Positions 44,360 to 52,748 of a stretch of 64,000 bases of DNA are shown here, one piece after another. This stretch comes from Corynebacterium aquilae DSM 44791 (lineage in GTDB: Bacteria; Actinomycetota; Actinomycetes; Mycobacteriales; Mycobacteriaceae), in NCBI RefSeq assembly GCF_001941445.1, contig NZ_CP009245.1:1201992-1265991 (forward strand), given 5' to 3'. Within the stretch, counting starts at the first letter, position 1. Every line of letters starts with the position of its first letter. The notes below the pieces were generated by a model that was given only the letters and a program-made list of their open reading frames with translations, searched no databases and was not told the origin of the DNA. The position numbers and the translations under genes are program-made.

Positions 44360-47260
44360 GTGAACACCACCACGGAGCAGCGTTTCGACCTGTCGAACAA
44401 GCTTGGTGTACGCCAAGACATGGCCACGCGCGCAGCCTACGTGTCCGACGCGTCGATTTATCGGCGCGTCCCGCAAGCAGTGGTGGAGCCTCGCACGCGT
44501 GAAGACATCCAAGATTGTCTGCAGCTGGCCCAGGCACGCGGTTGGGACATCATCGCCCGTGGCGGTGGAACCTCCGTGGCCGGAAACTCCATAGGTCAAG
44601 GCCTGATCATTGATACGTCACGCCATTTCTGCAAAGTGCTAGAGATCGACTCCAACAACCGCATTGCACGGGTGGAACCCGGCATCATCTGCGATCGGCT
44701 GCGGGAAGCTGCCGCTGAGCATGGGCTGACCTATGGACCCGATCCCTCCACCCACTCCCGGTGCAGTGTAGGGGGCATGGTCGCCAACAATGCCTGCGGA
44801 TCTCATTCGGTCGCCTACGGCACGGCTGCCGATAACTTGCATGCAGTATCGATGCTGCTGGCCGACGGCCGAGAGGTCAGGTTCTTCCGGGGCGGATGCA
44901 CCGACGTGGAGCTCACCGAAAAACTGCGAGACTTCGTAGCACGCCACGAGGATCTCATCCGCTCAGAGCTTGGCCGGTTTCCACGCCAAGTCTCCGGATA
45001 TGGATTGCACTATCTGCTTCCGGAACGCGGTTTCGACGTCGCCAAGGCACTTGCCGGGTCGGAAGGAACCTTGGGAATCTTCACTGAGCTGGAAGTGAAC
45101 CTGGTGAAGGTGCCGCGCTTTAAAGCGTTGGTGGTCTGCGCCTATACGACCGTGTTCGACGCCGCCGCCGATGCACCGCGCCTCATCCTCGATGGGGTGG
45201 GAACCGTCGAAGGTATGGGTGGTGATCTCCTGGCCGCCCTGCGGAGCAAGAATGGACAATCCAGGGCAGGTGCGAATCTTCCCGGCGAACGCAAAAACAT
45301 GGAATGCGGAGGGTGGTTGTACTGCGAGGTCGGCGCGGATTCGGAGGAAGAACTTCACGACCGTGTGAGCATGGTCGTATCCACAGCCGACTGTATTGAT
45401 CACGTTGTGGTCACTGACCCCGTGGAGGCGAAGTCGTTGTGGCATATTCGCGAGGCATCGGCCGGAACCGTCACGCGTCTACCCGATGGGGGAGAAGCCT
45501 GGCCCAGCTGGGAAGACTCAGCGGTTCCGGCGACAGAACTCGCCGACTATCTGCGCGGACTCTATACGCTGATGGACAAATATCAGCTGCAAGGCATTCC
45601 TTTCGGTCACTTCGGCGAAGGTTGCGTGCATGTCCGCATCTCCTTTGACTTTGATTCGGAGCATGGCCGAACCACCTTCCATCAGTTCATGACTGAAGCC
45701 GCAGACTTGGTGGCGTCGCATGGGGGAAGCCTGAGCGGCGAGCATGGCGATGGTCGAGCGCGTTCTGCACTGCTGGGGCACATGTACTCCGACGAGATGC
45801 TGGCAGCATTCGCTGAGTTCAAGTCCATCTTCGATCCGGATCGCCGCTTTAATCCGGGAGTGCTCGTCAACCCGGATTCCCACATGGAGGGAATCCGGCC
45901 TGGGGGAGTACAGCGACAGTTGGAACTGACCCCCACCCACAGTCTGCCGAAAGACGGCGGATCGTTAGTCAACGCCGTGAACCGTTGCGTAGGCGTGGGC
46001 GCTTGCCGGTCGATGGAGGGAGCGATGTGCCCGTCCTTCCAGATCACTGGTGATGAAGTGCACTCGACGCGTGGTCGCGCACGTGTACTCAACGAAATGA
46101 TGCGTGGTGAGCTGCTTGAAGATGGCTATCACTCTGATGCAGTCAACGACGCGTTGGATCTCTGTCTGTCCTGCAAAGCCTGCGCGAGCGAATGCCCGGT
46201 CAACGTGGACATGGCAACGTACAAATCGGAAGTGCTGAACGAGCGCTACCGGGGTACGCTCCTTCGTCCCCGGGCGCACTACACCATGGGGTGGCTGCCG
46301 TTGGCCGCTCGGTTCGCCCACAGTGTTCCGGGAATGCCCCGGTTGGTCGGTGCCCTCATGCGCACGAAGATTACTGCCGGTGTGCTCGCACGGGTTGGTG
46401 GATTGGATCCAACCCGTGAACTCATCGATTTCGCTCCACAATCCGCGGCATCGATCTACCGCGACCGTGTGCGACCATCCTCTGACATAGCTGCGGATAT
46501 CGCGTCTGGTCGGCTATCCGCTGCCGAATGCGTCATTTTGTGGCCGGATTCGTTCAATAACTATCTAGATGTGAACGCCTTTGTCGCTGCGGTCGAGGTG
46601 CTCGACACTCTGGGGTACACGGTGATGCTGCCCAAAGGATCCGTGTGTTGCGGACTGACCTGGCATTCGACAGGCCAGCTGTCGATGGCACAACGAATTA
46701 TCGCTTCCACAGCACGCACCATACGGGGATATCTCGAGCTGGGTTTGCCGGTATTGTTTCTTGAACCGAGTTGCTTAAGCATGATTCAGCACGAGGCACC
46801 ACAACTTGTTGACGATCCCGTCGTACAGGAACTATCGCGACGAGCCACTTCATGGGCACAGTTCGTGAGCGAAGCGTTGACCCACGATACCCATCCTTCG
46901 CATGTGCTTCTCACGGTCGACAATGCGGCGCCGGTACGAGAAGTGTTGACTCAGGTGCATTGTCACGAGAGGTCGATGGGAGATCACAGTGGAAGCACCG
47001 ATCTGCTGCGCCGCGCAGGATTTGAGGAATCCACGATCCAGACCGGCTGCTGTGGCATGGCTGGCAACTGGGGATTTGAACCGGGGCACGCGAAGATGTC
47101 GATGGAGTTGGGGGAGCGTGAACTATTTCCCCGCGCTCGTGCAGCAGAGACTGTGTGTGCTGACGGATTCTCGTGTAGGACACAGGTGCGTCAAGGCACT
47201 TCTCGGCGGGCGTTGCACACGGCGGAACTGGTGCGTGATGCTTTGCGCGCCCGGGGGTGA
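44360..47260 (+). CDS. FAD/4Fe-4S oxidase, probable D-2-hydroxyglutarate dehydrogenase (YdiJ-like)
   Basis: A 966-residue protein combining several modules. Residues about 35-270 are a PCMH FAD-binding domain (IIARGGGTSVAGNSIG, NNACGSHSVAYGT). About 270-510 is an FAD-oxidase C-terminal domain (HFGEGCVHVRISFDFD, SLSGEHGDGRARS). About 550-640 is a two-cluster ferredoxin domain (CVGVGACRSMEGAMC, CLSCKACASECPVN). The C-terminus has CCG-type motifs (SVCCGLTWHSTGQ, QTGCCGMAGNWGFEPG) as in GlpC. This is the YdiJ architecture, which in P. putida oxidises D-2-hydroxyglutarate to 2-oxoglutarate. GGAGGAG precedes the GTG at 44360. It would complete the pathway. Glycolate or D-lactate are alternatives. 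Confidence 0.87.
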   Translation: MNTTTEQRFDLSNKLGVRQDMATRAAYVSDASIYRRVPQAVVEPRTREDIQDCLQLAQARGWDIIARGGGTSVAGNSIGQGLIIDTSRHFCKVLEIDSNNRIARVEPGIICDRLREAAAEHGLTYGPDPSTHSRCSVGGMVANNACGSHSVAYGTAADNLHAVSMLLADGREVRFFRGGCTDVELTEKLRDFVARHEDLIRSELGRFPRQVSGYGLHYLLPERGFDVAKALAGSEGTLGIFTELEVNLVKVPRFKALVVCAYTTVFDAAADAPRLILDGVGTVEGMGGDLLAALRSKNGQSRAGANLPGERKNMECGGWLYCEVGADSEEELHDRVSMVVSTADCIDHVVVTDPVEAKSLWHIREASAGTVTRLPDGGEAWPSWEDSAVPATELADYLRGLYTLMDKYQLQGIPFGHFGEGCVHVRISFDFDSEHGRTTFHQFMTEAADLVASHGGSLSGEHGDGRARSALLGHMYSDEMLAAFAEFKSIFDPDRRFNPGVLVNPDSHMEGIRPGGVQRQLELTPTHSLPKDGGSLVNAVNRCVGVGACRSMEGAMCPSFQITGDEVHSTRGRARVLNEMMRGELLEDGYHSDAVNDALDLCLSCKACASECPVNVDMATYKSEVLNERYRGTLLRPRAHYTMGWLPLAARFAHSVPGMPRLVGALMRTKITAGVLARVGGLDPTRELIDFAPQSAASIYRDRVRPSSDIAADIASGRLSAAECVILWPDSFNNYLDVNAFVAAVEVLDTLGYTVMLPKGSVCCGLTWHSTGQLSMAQRIIASTARTIRGYLELGLPVLFLEPSCLSMIQHEAPQLVDDPVVQELSRRATSWAQFVSEALTHDTHPSHVLLTVDNAAPVREVLTQVHCHERSMGDHSGSTDLLRRAGFEESTIQTGCCGMAGNWGFEPGHAKMSMELGERELFPRARAAETVCADGFSCRTQVRQGTSRRALHTAELVRDALRARG

Positions 47261-47621
47261 TTGGCTTTTCGTGAGACTACTGGTGCCCGTTAGGGTGAGT
47301 CGAGCGTGAAAAAACTTTGAGCGCTGTGACCTGGCGGAATATCAACTATTGAAGTATTTCTGCAGGTCACGAATGAGTCATCTGGGTCACAGTTTGGTAC
47401 TATCCTCCACGGGAAACGGTCATCGCCTAGATTTTTTAGCCCAGGCATGCGCCCATGTGCGCCCCCTGCCCGACCTACCCGCCGGGCTCGTTTGTCGCTG
47501 AATCTTCCTGCCCCCACACAGTTGGTTTGGGCGGGTGCGATGGCCGCCAGTGTCGTCATCCGGCTGGAACAACGGATGATCGTCAAACGACGTCTTTTAA
47601 ATCTCTTTAAGGACCTTTGTC
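47261..47621. other. 361-nt upstream region of the YkvI-type transporter
   Basis: No gene was seen. GGTCAC occurs as a direct repeat (47365-47370 and 47385-47390) with an inverted GTGACC at 47326-47331, and TACTAT (47398-47403) may be the -10 box. The remaining about 215 nt to the start codon would form a leader with several stems, including TCATCCG/CGGATGA near 47556-47580. AAGGAC (47609-47614) is the ribosome site. Confidence 0.45.
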
Positions 47622-48923
47622 GTGCTAAAACGCGCATTAACCATCGCCATGGCCTTTGTGGGCCTGAGTATTGGCGCAGGCTTCGCCTCTGGACAGGAGC
47701 TGTTGCAGTTCTTCGTCGCTTTCGGCGTTCCTGGTCTCATCGGTGCTGTGGTCACCGCTTTGCTCATGTGCCTCGTGGGCATTGTCATTTTGCAGTTGGG
47801 AAGCTACTTCCAAGCCACTGAGCACTCGGCTGTTCTGGCTGAGTACACCCACCCGGTGTTCGCCAAGATATTCGACGCCGCGGTGATGTTGACGGTGTTC
47901 TCCATCGCCATGGTGATGTTTGCTGGTGCGGGCGCCAACCTGAATCAGCAGTTCGATCTCCCCACGTGGGTTGGCTCTGTTGGCCTGTTGCTGCTGGTGT
48001 TGGCTCTGGGCTCTTTGGATGTTGACAAGGTGTCCAAAGTTATTGGTGCCGCTACGCCGTTCATCGTGCTGTTCATTGTGATTGCCGCGGTGTACTCGAT
48101 TACTCACGCCGATGCGGACTTCGCCACCCTGGAGGCCGCCACGAAGGAAATCGATACCGAGCTGCCAAATATTTTCATCGGTGTTGCTTCCTATGTGGGC
48201 TTCTCCCTGATGGTGGTGGTCTCCATGTCGATCGTTATCGGTGGTGAGTACCTGGTGCCCCGCACTGCGGGCCTAGGTGGTTTGATGGGTGGCTTCATCT
48301 TCGGTTCGCTGCTGGTGCTCTCCGTGGTGAGCTTGTTCTTGAAGATTGAGCAGGTCGGCCACTTGGACATGCCGATGTTGGGCCTGGTCGGCTTGATTAG
48401 TCCCGCCATGGGTGTGGCCATGTCTGTGGTGATTTTCGCGATGATCTTTAACTCTGCGCTGGGTATGTCCTACGCGATGGGTCGTCGTTTGTCGGCTGGC
48501 CACCCGGAGCGTTTCAAGAAGATGTTCTACCTGACGGTGATCGTGGCCTTCTTTGCTGGCTTCCTGGGCTTCAAGCGTCTGGTTAGCTACCTGTTCCCGG
48601 TGCTGGGCTACATTGGCGCGGTGTTGACTGTGGTGCTGATCATCGCCTGGATCAAGGACCACCACCTGATTCGCAAGGAAATCAAGCGCCGTGTCCGTAT
48701 TCGTGACTTGGTGACTTTGCAGTTGCACCCGGAGATGAACTTCACCAAGGCGCATCAGCGGGAGTTGGATCGTCGTGTGGCTGCCTCCAACATTGAGGAC
48801 GATGATCTTGCCCGCACGGTGCAGGAAGAGGTCGTGGATAAGTTGGTGCGTGACAGCAATGTTGATTTCACCGAGGAAGACGGCTTAAAGGCTTTGGGCG
48901 ACGATGGGCAGGCACGGAGCTAG
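47622..48923 (+). CDS. YkvI-type membrane transporter (LeuT-like fold)
   Basis: A 433-residue protein with about 10-11 helices and a charged cytoplasmic tail (last about 90 residues). The first helix FVGLSIGAGFASGQELLQFF carries the glycine-rich GAGFASGQE motif of the YkvI family, followed by GVASYVGFSLMVVVSMSIVIGGEY. The family belongs to the amino-acid/cation transporter superfamily but its substrates are poorly known. The GTG at 47622 follows AAGGAC by 7 nt. It lies just after the aminoadipate block, but the separate promoter and leader argue against cotranscription. A terminator follows at 49014-49054. Confidence 0.82.
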   Translation: MLKRALTIAMAFVGLSIGAGFASGQELLQFFVAFGVPGLIGAVVTALLMCLVGIVILQLGSYFQATEHSAVLAEYTHPVFAKIFDAAVMLTVFSIAMVMFAGAGANLNQQFDLPTWVGSVGLLLLVLALGSLDVDKVSKVIGAATPFIVLFIVIAAVYSITHADADFATLEAATKEIDTELPNIFIGVASYVGFSLMVVVSMSIVIGGEYLVPRTAGLGGLMGGFIFGSLLVLSVVSLFLKIEQVGHLDMPMLGLVGLISPAMGVAMSVVIFAMIFNSALGMSYAMGRRLSAGHPERFKKMFYLTVIVAFFAGFLGFKRLVSYLFPVLGYIGAVLTVVLIIAWIKDHHLIRKEIKRRVRIRDLVTLQLHPEMNFTKAHQRELDRRVAASNIEDDDLARTVQEEVVDKLVRDSNVDFTEEDGLKALGDDGQARS

Positions 48924-49013
48924 CTTGTGTGCTTGGCCTGGGCTTGGTGGAGCTTGATAGCTGACCAACCTGCTGCCGAGGTTGAGTAATGCTTTGACTT
49001 CGTCTAAGGCAAG

Positions 49014-49054
49014 CAGCCTGACATGCCACTGGTGTGGTGTGTCAGGCTGTTTTT
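49014..49054 (+). terminator. Terminator of the YkvI-type gene
   Basis: A perfect 10-bp stem CAGCCTGACA/TGTCAGGCTG (49014-49023 and 49040-49049) is followed by TTTTTG. Confidence 0.88.
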
Positions 49055-49180
49055 GTATTTGTATTTGTAGCTGGGGCGGGGAGTACTGGTGGGGTGGTGT
49101 TTTGCTTGACGTGGGGTGTGTGGCTGCGCGGTTGTGTGAATGTGTGGCTGTGTGCGTTTGCCTGGGTTGAGGTGGCCATA

Positions 49181-49215
49181 AAAAGAGGCCTGCCACGGTG
49201 GTGCTGTGGCAGGCC
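49181..49215 (-). terminator. Terminator of lysE
   Basis: A perfect 11-bp stem AGGCCTGCCAC/GTGGCAGGCCT (49186-49196 and 49205-49215). On the minus strand it is followed by CTCTTTTTAT. Confidence 0.85.
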
Positions 49216-49237
49216 TGGGGTGCGTCGCGGGTGGGGA

Positions 49238-49972
49238 TTAGTGCATGAGCAGGCGGGCGGTGATGGCGATCATGATGAAGCCGATGATGATGTTGAGCCC
49301 GCGCCACACAGCCGGTTTGGACAGTGGGGTGGATAGTTTTTGGGCGCCGAAGCCGAGGGTGGGGAACCACATCATGGAGGCGGCGATAGCGCCGGCGGCG
49401 AAATACCAGCGTCCGATTGCGCCTTCTTGGTTGGCGAGTCCGCCGAGCATGACGATGGTGTCAATGTAGGCGCCCGGGTTGAGCCAGGTCAGGACGAAGG
49501 CTGCGATGACTGGTGCTTTCCAGCTGGGGGCCTGGGTGGTGCGTCGGCGGGTGCGGGTCAGCACAGACGAGCCGCTGTGGGGCAGTCCATCGTCGGGGTG
49601 GACGTCGGATAGTGGGGCGTGGGGGAGAGGTGAGTCGTCAACGTCGAGGGCGGGGGTCACCGTGGTGGGGGCGTCGGTGGTGTCGAGGCCTTTGGGGTGG
49701 ATGGCGTCGCGGAAGCAGGTGTAGGCGAAGAAGAGCAGGTAGGCGGCGCCACCGTAGGTGAGTGCGGTTAAGAGCCAGGGAACGTTGTCGATGATGATTC
49801 CCACGCCTGCGGTGCCGGCGGAGATCATGAAGATGTCGCTGATGGCGCAGACAGCGATGACTTTTCCGACGTGTTGTCGTTTGAGTCCCTGTTTGAGGAT
49901 CAGGGCGTTTTGGGGCCCGATTGCGATGATGAGGGACAGTCCTACCAGGAATCCGTGTAATGCGACGCTCAT
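49238..49972 (-). CDS. lysE: L-lysine (and arginine) exporter
   Basis: A 244-residue LysE-family exporter with about 5-6 helices. The opening is LVGLSLIIAIGPQNALILKQG, the family signature, and TWLNPGAYIDTIVMLGG is the second-half motif. A central hydrophilic loop of about 65 residues (residues 95-160) separates the halves. LysE protects cells from excess lysine by export. The divergent lysG encodes its activator and the pair sits between gatB and ilvD as in C. glutamicum. The ATG at 49972 has no strong ribosome site. Export here lies next to a candidate lysine-breakdown block. Confidence 0.95.
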   Translation of the reverse strand: MSVALHGFLVGLSLIIAIGPQNALILKQGLKRQHVGKVIAVCAISDIFMISAGTAGVGIIIDNVPWLLTALTYGGAAYLLFFAYTCFRDAIHPKGLDTTDAPTTVTPALDVDDSPLPHAPLSDVHPDDGLPHSGSSVLTRTRRRTTQAPSWKAPVIAAFVLTWLNPGAYIDTIVMLGGLANQEGAIGRWYFAAGAIAASMMWFPTLGFGAQKLSTPLSKPAVWRGLNIIIGFIMIAITARLLMH

Positions 49973-50010
49973 GGGTGTAAGCGTGCCAGCCCAAGAACTT
50001 AAAAGAAAAT

Positions 50011-50031
50011 AACGAAAACTTGAGTTTCGTT
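50011..50031. promoter_or_regulatory. Probable LysG operator
   Basis: The inverted repeat AACGAAA-N7-TTTCGTT (arms 50011-50017 and 50025-50031) lies in the 70-nt lysE/lysG intergenic region, 12 nt before the lysG ATG and 38 nt from lysE. LysR-type regulators bind such sites. Confidence 0.7.
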
Positions 50032-50042
50032 AGAATTGCTTC

Positions 50043-50936
50043 ATGAACCCTTCCCACATGGCAACGTTGCTCGCAGTGTTGGATGAAGGCAGCTTTGAAG
50101 CCGCCGCCCTATCCCTAGCAATCACCCCTTCCGCAGTAAGCCAGCGGATCAAAGCGCTGGAGAACCAGACCGGGCGCGTACTCATCCACCGCACCCAGCC
50201 GGCAACCCCGACTGAGGCGGGCGAGATCCTGGCGCAAGCCGCGCGACGGATGGCGCTGCTGCAGGCAGAAACCGACGCCCAGCTGCGGGGTCGGCTGGCG
50301 CACATCCCATTGAGTGTGGCCGTCAATGCCGATTCCTTGGCCACGTGGTTTCCCCATGTGCTTGCCGCGGCTGCCCAATGGGATAACGCCTCCTTGCGCC
50401 TGCACGTCGAAGACGAGGCGCACTCGCTGAAGCTGCTGCGACGCGGTGATGTGTTGGGAGTAGTGACCCGCGAATCCACGCCAGTGTCAGGCTGCGACGT
50501 CAAATCCCTGGGGGTGATGCGCTATCGAGCGGTCGCCAGCCCACGGTTGGCGGCGCAATACACCGCCGCAGACGGCAGCATCGACTGGGCCAACATGCCA
50601 GCTTTACGCTACGGACCCCGGGACGCGCTACAAGACGCAGACCTCATCGGCCGCGTCACACACATGCCCCGGCGCAGGCGCATTAGCCAAATCCCATCCT
50701 CCCAAGGATTTTTGTATGCGGCGCGAGTGGGCCTGGGATGGGCACTACTGCCGGACCTGCAAGCCCAGGATCTGCTGGATTCGGGGGAGCTTATCCTGCT
50801 GGACGAACAGGTAGAAGATGTGGCTTTGTACTGGCAGCACTGGCGGCTGGAATCGCCGTTGCTCAACAAGCTGTCCTCTGCAGTGGTCGACGCCGCCTCC
50901 GATTTGCGGGCTCCCCGGCACGTCACCGGCCTGTAG
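50043..50936 (+). CDS. lysG: LysR family activator of lysE
   Basis: A 297-residue LysR-type regulator. The N-terminal helix-turn-helix reads LAVLDEGSFEAAALSLAITPSAVSQRIKALE, and the C-terminal effector domain has the LysG/ArgP pattern (MALLQAETDAQLRG, LRLHVEDEAHSLKLLRRGDVLG). LysG activates lysE with lysine, arginine or histidine as co-inducers in C. glutamicum. The ATG at 50043 is 12 nt after the operator-like inverted repeat. Divergent from lysE. High confidence from motif and context. Confidence 0.94.
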   Translation: MNPSHMATLLAVLDEGSFEAAALSLAITPSAVSQRIKALENQTGRVLIHRTQPATPTEAGEILAQAARRMALLQAETDAQLRGRLAHIPLSVAVNADSLATWFPHVLAAAAQWDNASLRLHVEDEAHSLKLLRRGDVLGVVTRESTPVSGCDVKSLGVMRYRAVASPRLAAQYTAADGSIDWANMPALRYGPRDALQDADLIGRVTHMPRRRRISQIPSSQGFLYAARVGLGWALLPDLQAQDLLDSGELILLDEQVEDVALYWQHWRLESPLLNKLSSAVVDAASDLRAPRHVTGL

Positions 50937-51021
50937 AGGTTGTGCGGAACATCGTTTTTGTGCACCACTTGTCGGCCTGGCACCACCACCTGCGCCTGCG
51001 CAAAGAATACTGTGTGCCAGT

Positions 51022-52104
51022 ATGAAGTCACAGCACCCCAACCAACCCGATCGCGCCCGCGCCGAAGATTTCGACGACGTCGACATCCCCACGGTCAGCG
51101 GTAACGACATCTACGCCCGCGTCGGGCGCGCAGCGCCCCAAACCATCTCCCCGCAACAGCAGCCACCGGTGGAAGACACCACCCCAGTGGCAGCTAGCGA
51201 CACCGTAGAGCTGGATTCCGCCGCGCCGACCACCACCTTCGAATCCGTCACCCCGGCCAGCCCCACCCGCAAAGAGCCGGCGCTGGCCTCCGACGCACCG
51301 ACCACCGCCTTCGACGCGCCCGCCGGGCCGACTCCCGGCCAGCAACGCGCCGCCGATGTCGCCAAACTGCTGCCACCCCTGGACGAGGATCCGGCGCGAC
51401 CCAGCGCCGGCACCAAGCCCGTCGACGAAGCCCCCACCGCAGTGGTCGCATCCCCGGCCACGCCCAAGAACCAAACCAGCTTCGATCCCGCGCCGCCCAC
51501 GGACGTATTCGAGCCCGTCGCTCAACCGCTGATCGACCCAGTCGATACCGAATCCGCCGAATACGCCGCACTCAACGACGACGCCGTCGTACAAATGGCA
51601 GCAGACCCCCGCCGCGGCACCATGGACTTCGGTTTGCTGCTGCTGCGCCTCGTGCTTGGCGCCATCCTCGGATTCCACGCCCTGGCGGTGTTCTTCTCCC
51701 TCGCCGGCAATGCAGGCATGGTCGGGCTGCAAAACGAATACGCCCAATACACCTACCCCAGCATGCTGGCCATCGCGATCCCCGCCCTGGAACTGACCGC
51801 CGCAGTGTTCCTCATCCTCGGCCTGATGGCTCCCATCGCCTCCGCGGTCGCCATCGCAGCCACCGGATTTACCCTGATCCACCAGATCTGGGCAGGCGGC
51901 ACCGAAGACGGCATCATTCTCGCCGGGGTGCTCCTCGGCATCGCCATGGTGCTCCAATTCACCGGCCCCGGCCGCTACGGGCTGGACTTCTCCCGCGGCT
52001 GGGCGCGTCGACCCCTCGCCAGCTCCTATGTGCTGGGCCTGCTCGGCGTGGCAGGCGCAGTAGCCCTGTGGTGGTTCGGCACCGGAATTAACCCGCTGGC
52101 CTAA
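51022..52104 (+). CDS. DoxX family membrane protein with long disordered N-terminus
   Basis: A 360-residue protein. Residues 1-195 are Thr/Ala/Pro/Asp-rich and probably disordered. Residues about 200-355 form the four-helix DoxX domain (DFGLLLLRLVLGAILGFHAL, then IPALELTAAVFLILGLMAPIA). DoxX proteins are linked to redox or terminal-oxidase functions and, in mycobacteria, to a SodA complex; the role here is unknown. The ATG at 51022 is preceded by a TACTGT box (51008-51013) 8 nt upstream without a ribosome site. In-frame extensions upstream would overlap lysG and are rejected. Confidence 0.82.
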   Translation: MKSQHPNQPDRARAEDFDDVDIPTVSGNDIYARVGRAAPQTISPQQQPPVEDTTPVAASDTVELDSAAPTTTFESVTPASPTRKEPALASDAPTTAFDAPAGPTPGQQRAADVAKLLPPLDEDPARPSAGTKPVDEAPTAVVASPATPKNQTSFDPAPPTDVFEPVAQPLIDPVDTESAEYAALNDDAVVQMAADPRRGTMDFGLLLLRLVLGAILGFHALAVFFSLAGNAGMVGLQNEYAQYTYPSMLAIAIPALELTAAVFLILGLMAPIASAVAIAATGFTLIHQIWAGGTEDGIILAGVLLGIAMVLQFTGPGRYGLDFSRGWARRPLASSYVLGLLGVAGAVALWWFGTGINPLA

Positions 52105-52219
52105 GGCCGCTAGACTATGTGGGTGGTGGCCCAAAACCCACGCCGGGTGAGGCCACGTGGTGGCGTTGCACGCCCACCAACACCACCATCGCCCCTCATC
52201 GTCACAGGAGACACGCGCC

Positions 52220-52621
52220 ATGAAACCAGACCTGCAAGCCATCATCGCCGGCCTCGTCGTCGGCATCGGCGGGTGGTTCGCTCTGTTCTCCTGGTCAATC
52301 GGCAACCCCGAACCGGCGTCCACCTACTTTCCCTGGGCAATCTGGCAAATGGTGGTCTTCGCAGTGATCGCCGCGGCCGGTGCTGTGTACTTCACCCTCG
52401 CACACCGCTTCGCGATCTCGACGACCTACGCCTTTGCGACCACCATTTCCTTCGTCGCACTGTTCATCCTGGCGGTGCGCTCCACCGACGTGACCGGGCT
52501 GTTCATGGTGGGTGCCTTCATGATCGTCGTCGGACTCATGACACTACTGATCACAGTCGCCGGCATCACCGCCCTGGTGTCCTGGGCGGCGCACCGCAAC
52601 CACGCAAGCAACGCCGGATAA
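52220..52621 (+). CDS. Small four-helix membrane protein
   Basis: A 133-residue protein with four hydrophobic segments (IIAGLVVGIGGWFALFSW, MVVFAVIAAAGAVYF, AFATTISFVALFILAV and VGAFMIVVGLMTLLITVAG). No family was recognised. AGGAG (52206-52210) lies about 9 nt before the ATG at 52220. It may share the DoxX transcript (115-nt gap). A terminator follows at 52643-52687. Confidence 0.7.
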   Translation: MKPDLQAIIAGLVVGIGGWFALFSWSIGNPEPASTYFPWAIWQMVVFAVIAAAGAVYFTLAHRFAISTTYAFATTISFVALFILAVRSTDVTGLFMVGAFMIVVGLMTLLITVAGITALVSWAAHRNHASNAG

Positions 52622-52642
52622 TCCCAGCACCTAAGCACCACT

Positions 52643-52687
52643 AAGGCCACCTCATTTCCCGAAAAGTAGGGGGAAGGAGGTGGCCTT
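52643..52687 (+). terminator. Terminator after the small membrane protein gene
   Basis: A perfect 11-bp stem AAGGCCACCTC/GAGGTGGCCTT (52643-52653 and 52677-52687) with an inner TTTCCC/GGGGAA continuation. Confidence 0.75.
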
Positions 52688-52710
52688 GGTCGTGTCGTCT
52701 TGTGTGGTGC

Positions 52711-52743
52711 TATGCAGCCCGGGGGACAGCCCCGGGCTGCATA
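52711..52743 (-). terminator. Stem-loop after ilvD
   Basis: A perfect 14-bp inverted repeat TATGCAGCCCGGGG/CCCCGGGCTGCATA (52711-52724 and 52730-52743) ends 5 nt before the ilvD stop on the minus strand. The tight 5-nt loop makes a stable hairpin. Confidence 0.75.
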
Positions 52744-52748
52744 AGAAC

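Larger units (their letters stand above)
48924..49237. other. 314-nt convergent intergenic region with two terminators
   Basis: No gene was seen. It holds the YkvI-gene terminator (49014-49054), a GTGTG-rich stretch (49081-49170) and the lysE terminator (49181-49215). Confidence 0.6.

Noticed and set aside
36382..47260. Catabolic block as a phage- or transposon-borne island
   Set aside because: No integrase, transposase, terminal repeats or tRNA target are visible; insertion is inferred only from comparison with known gene order.
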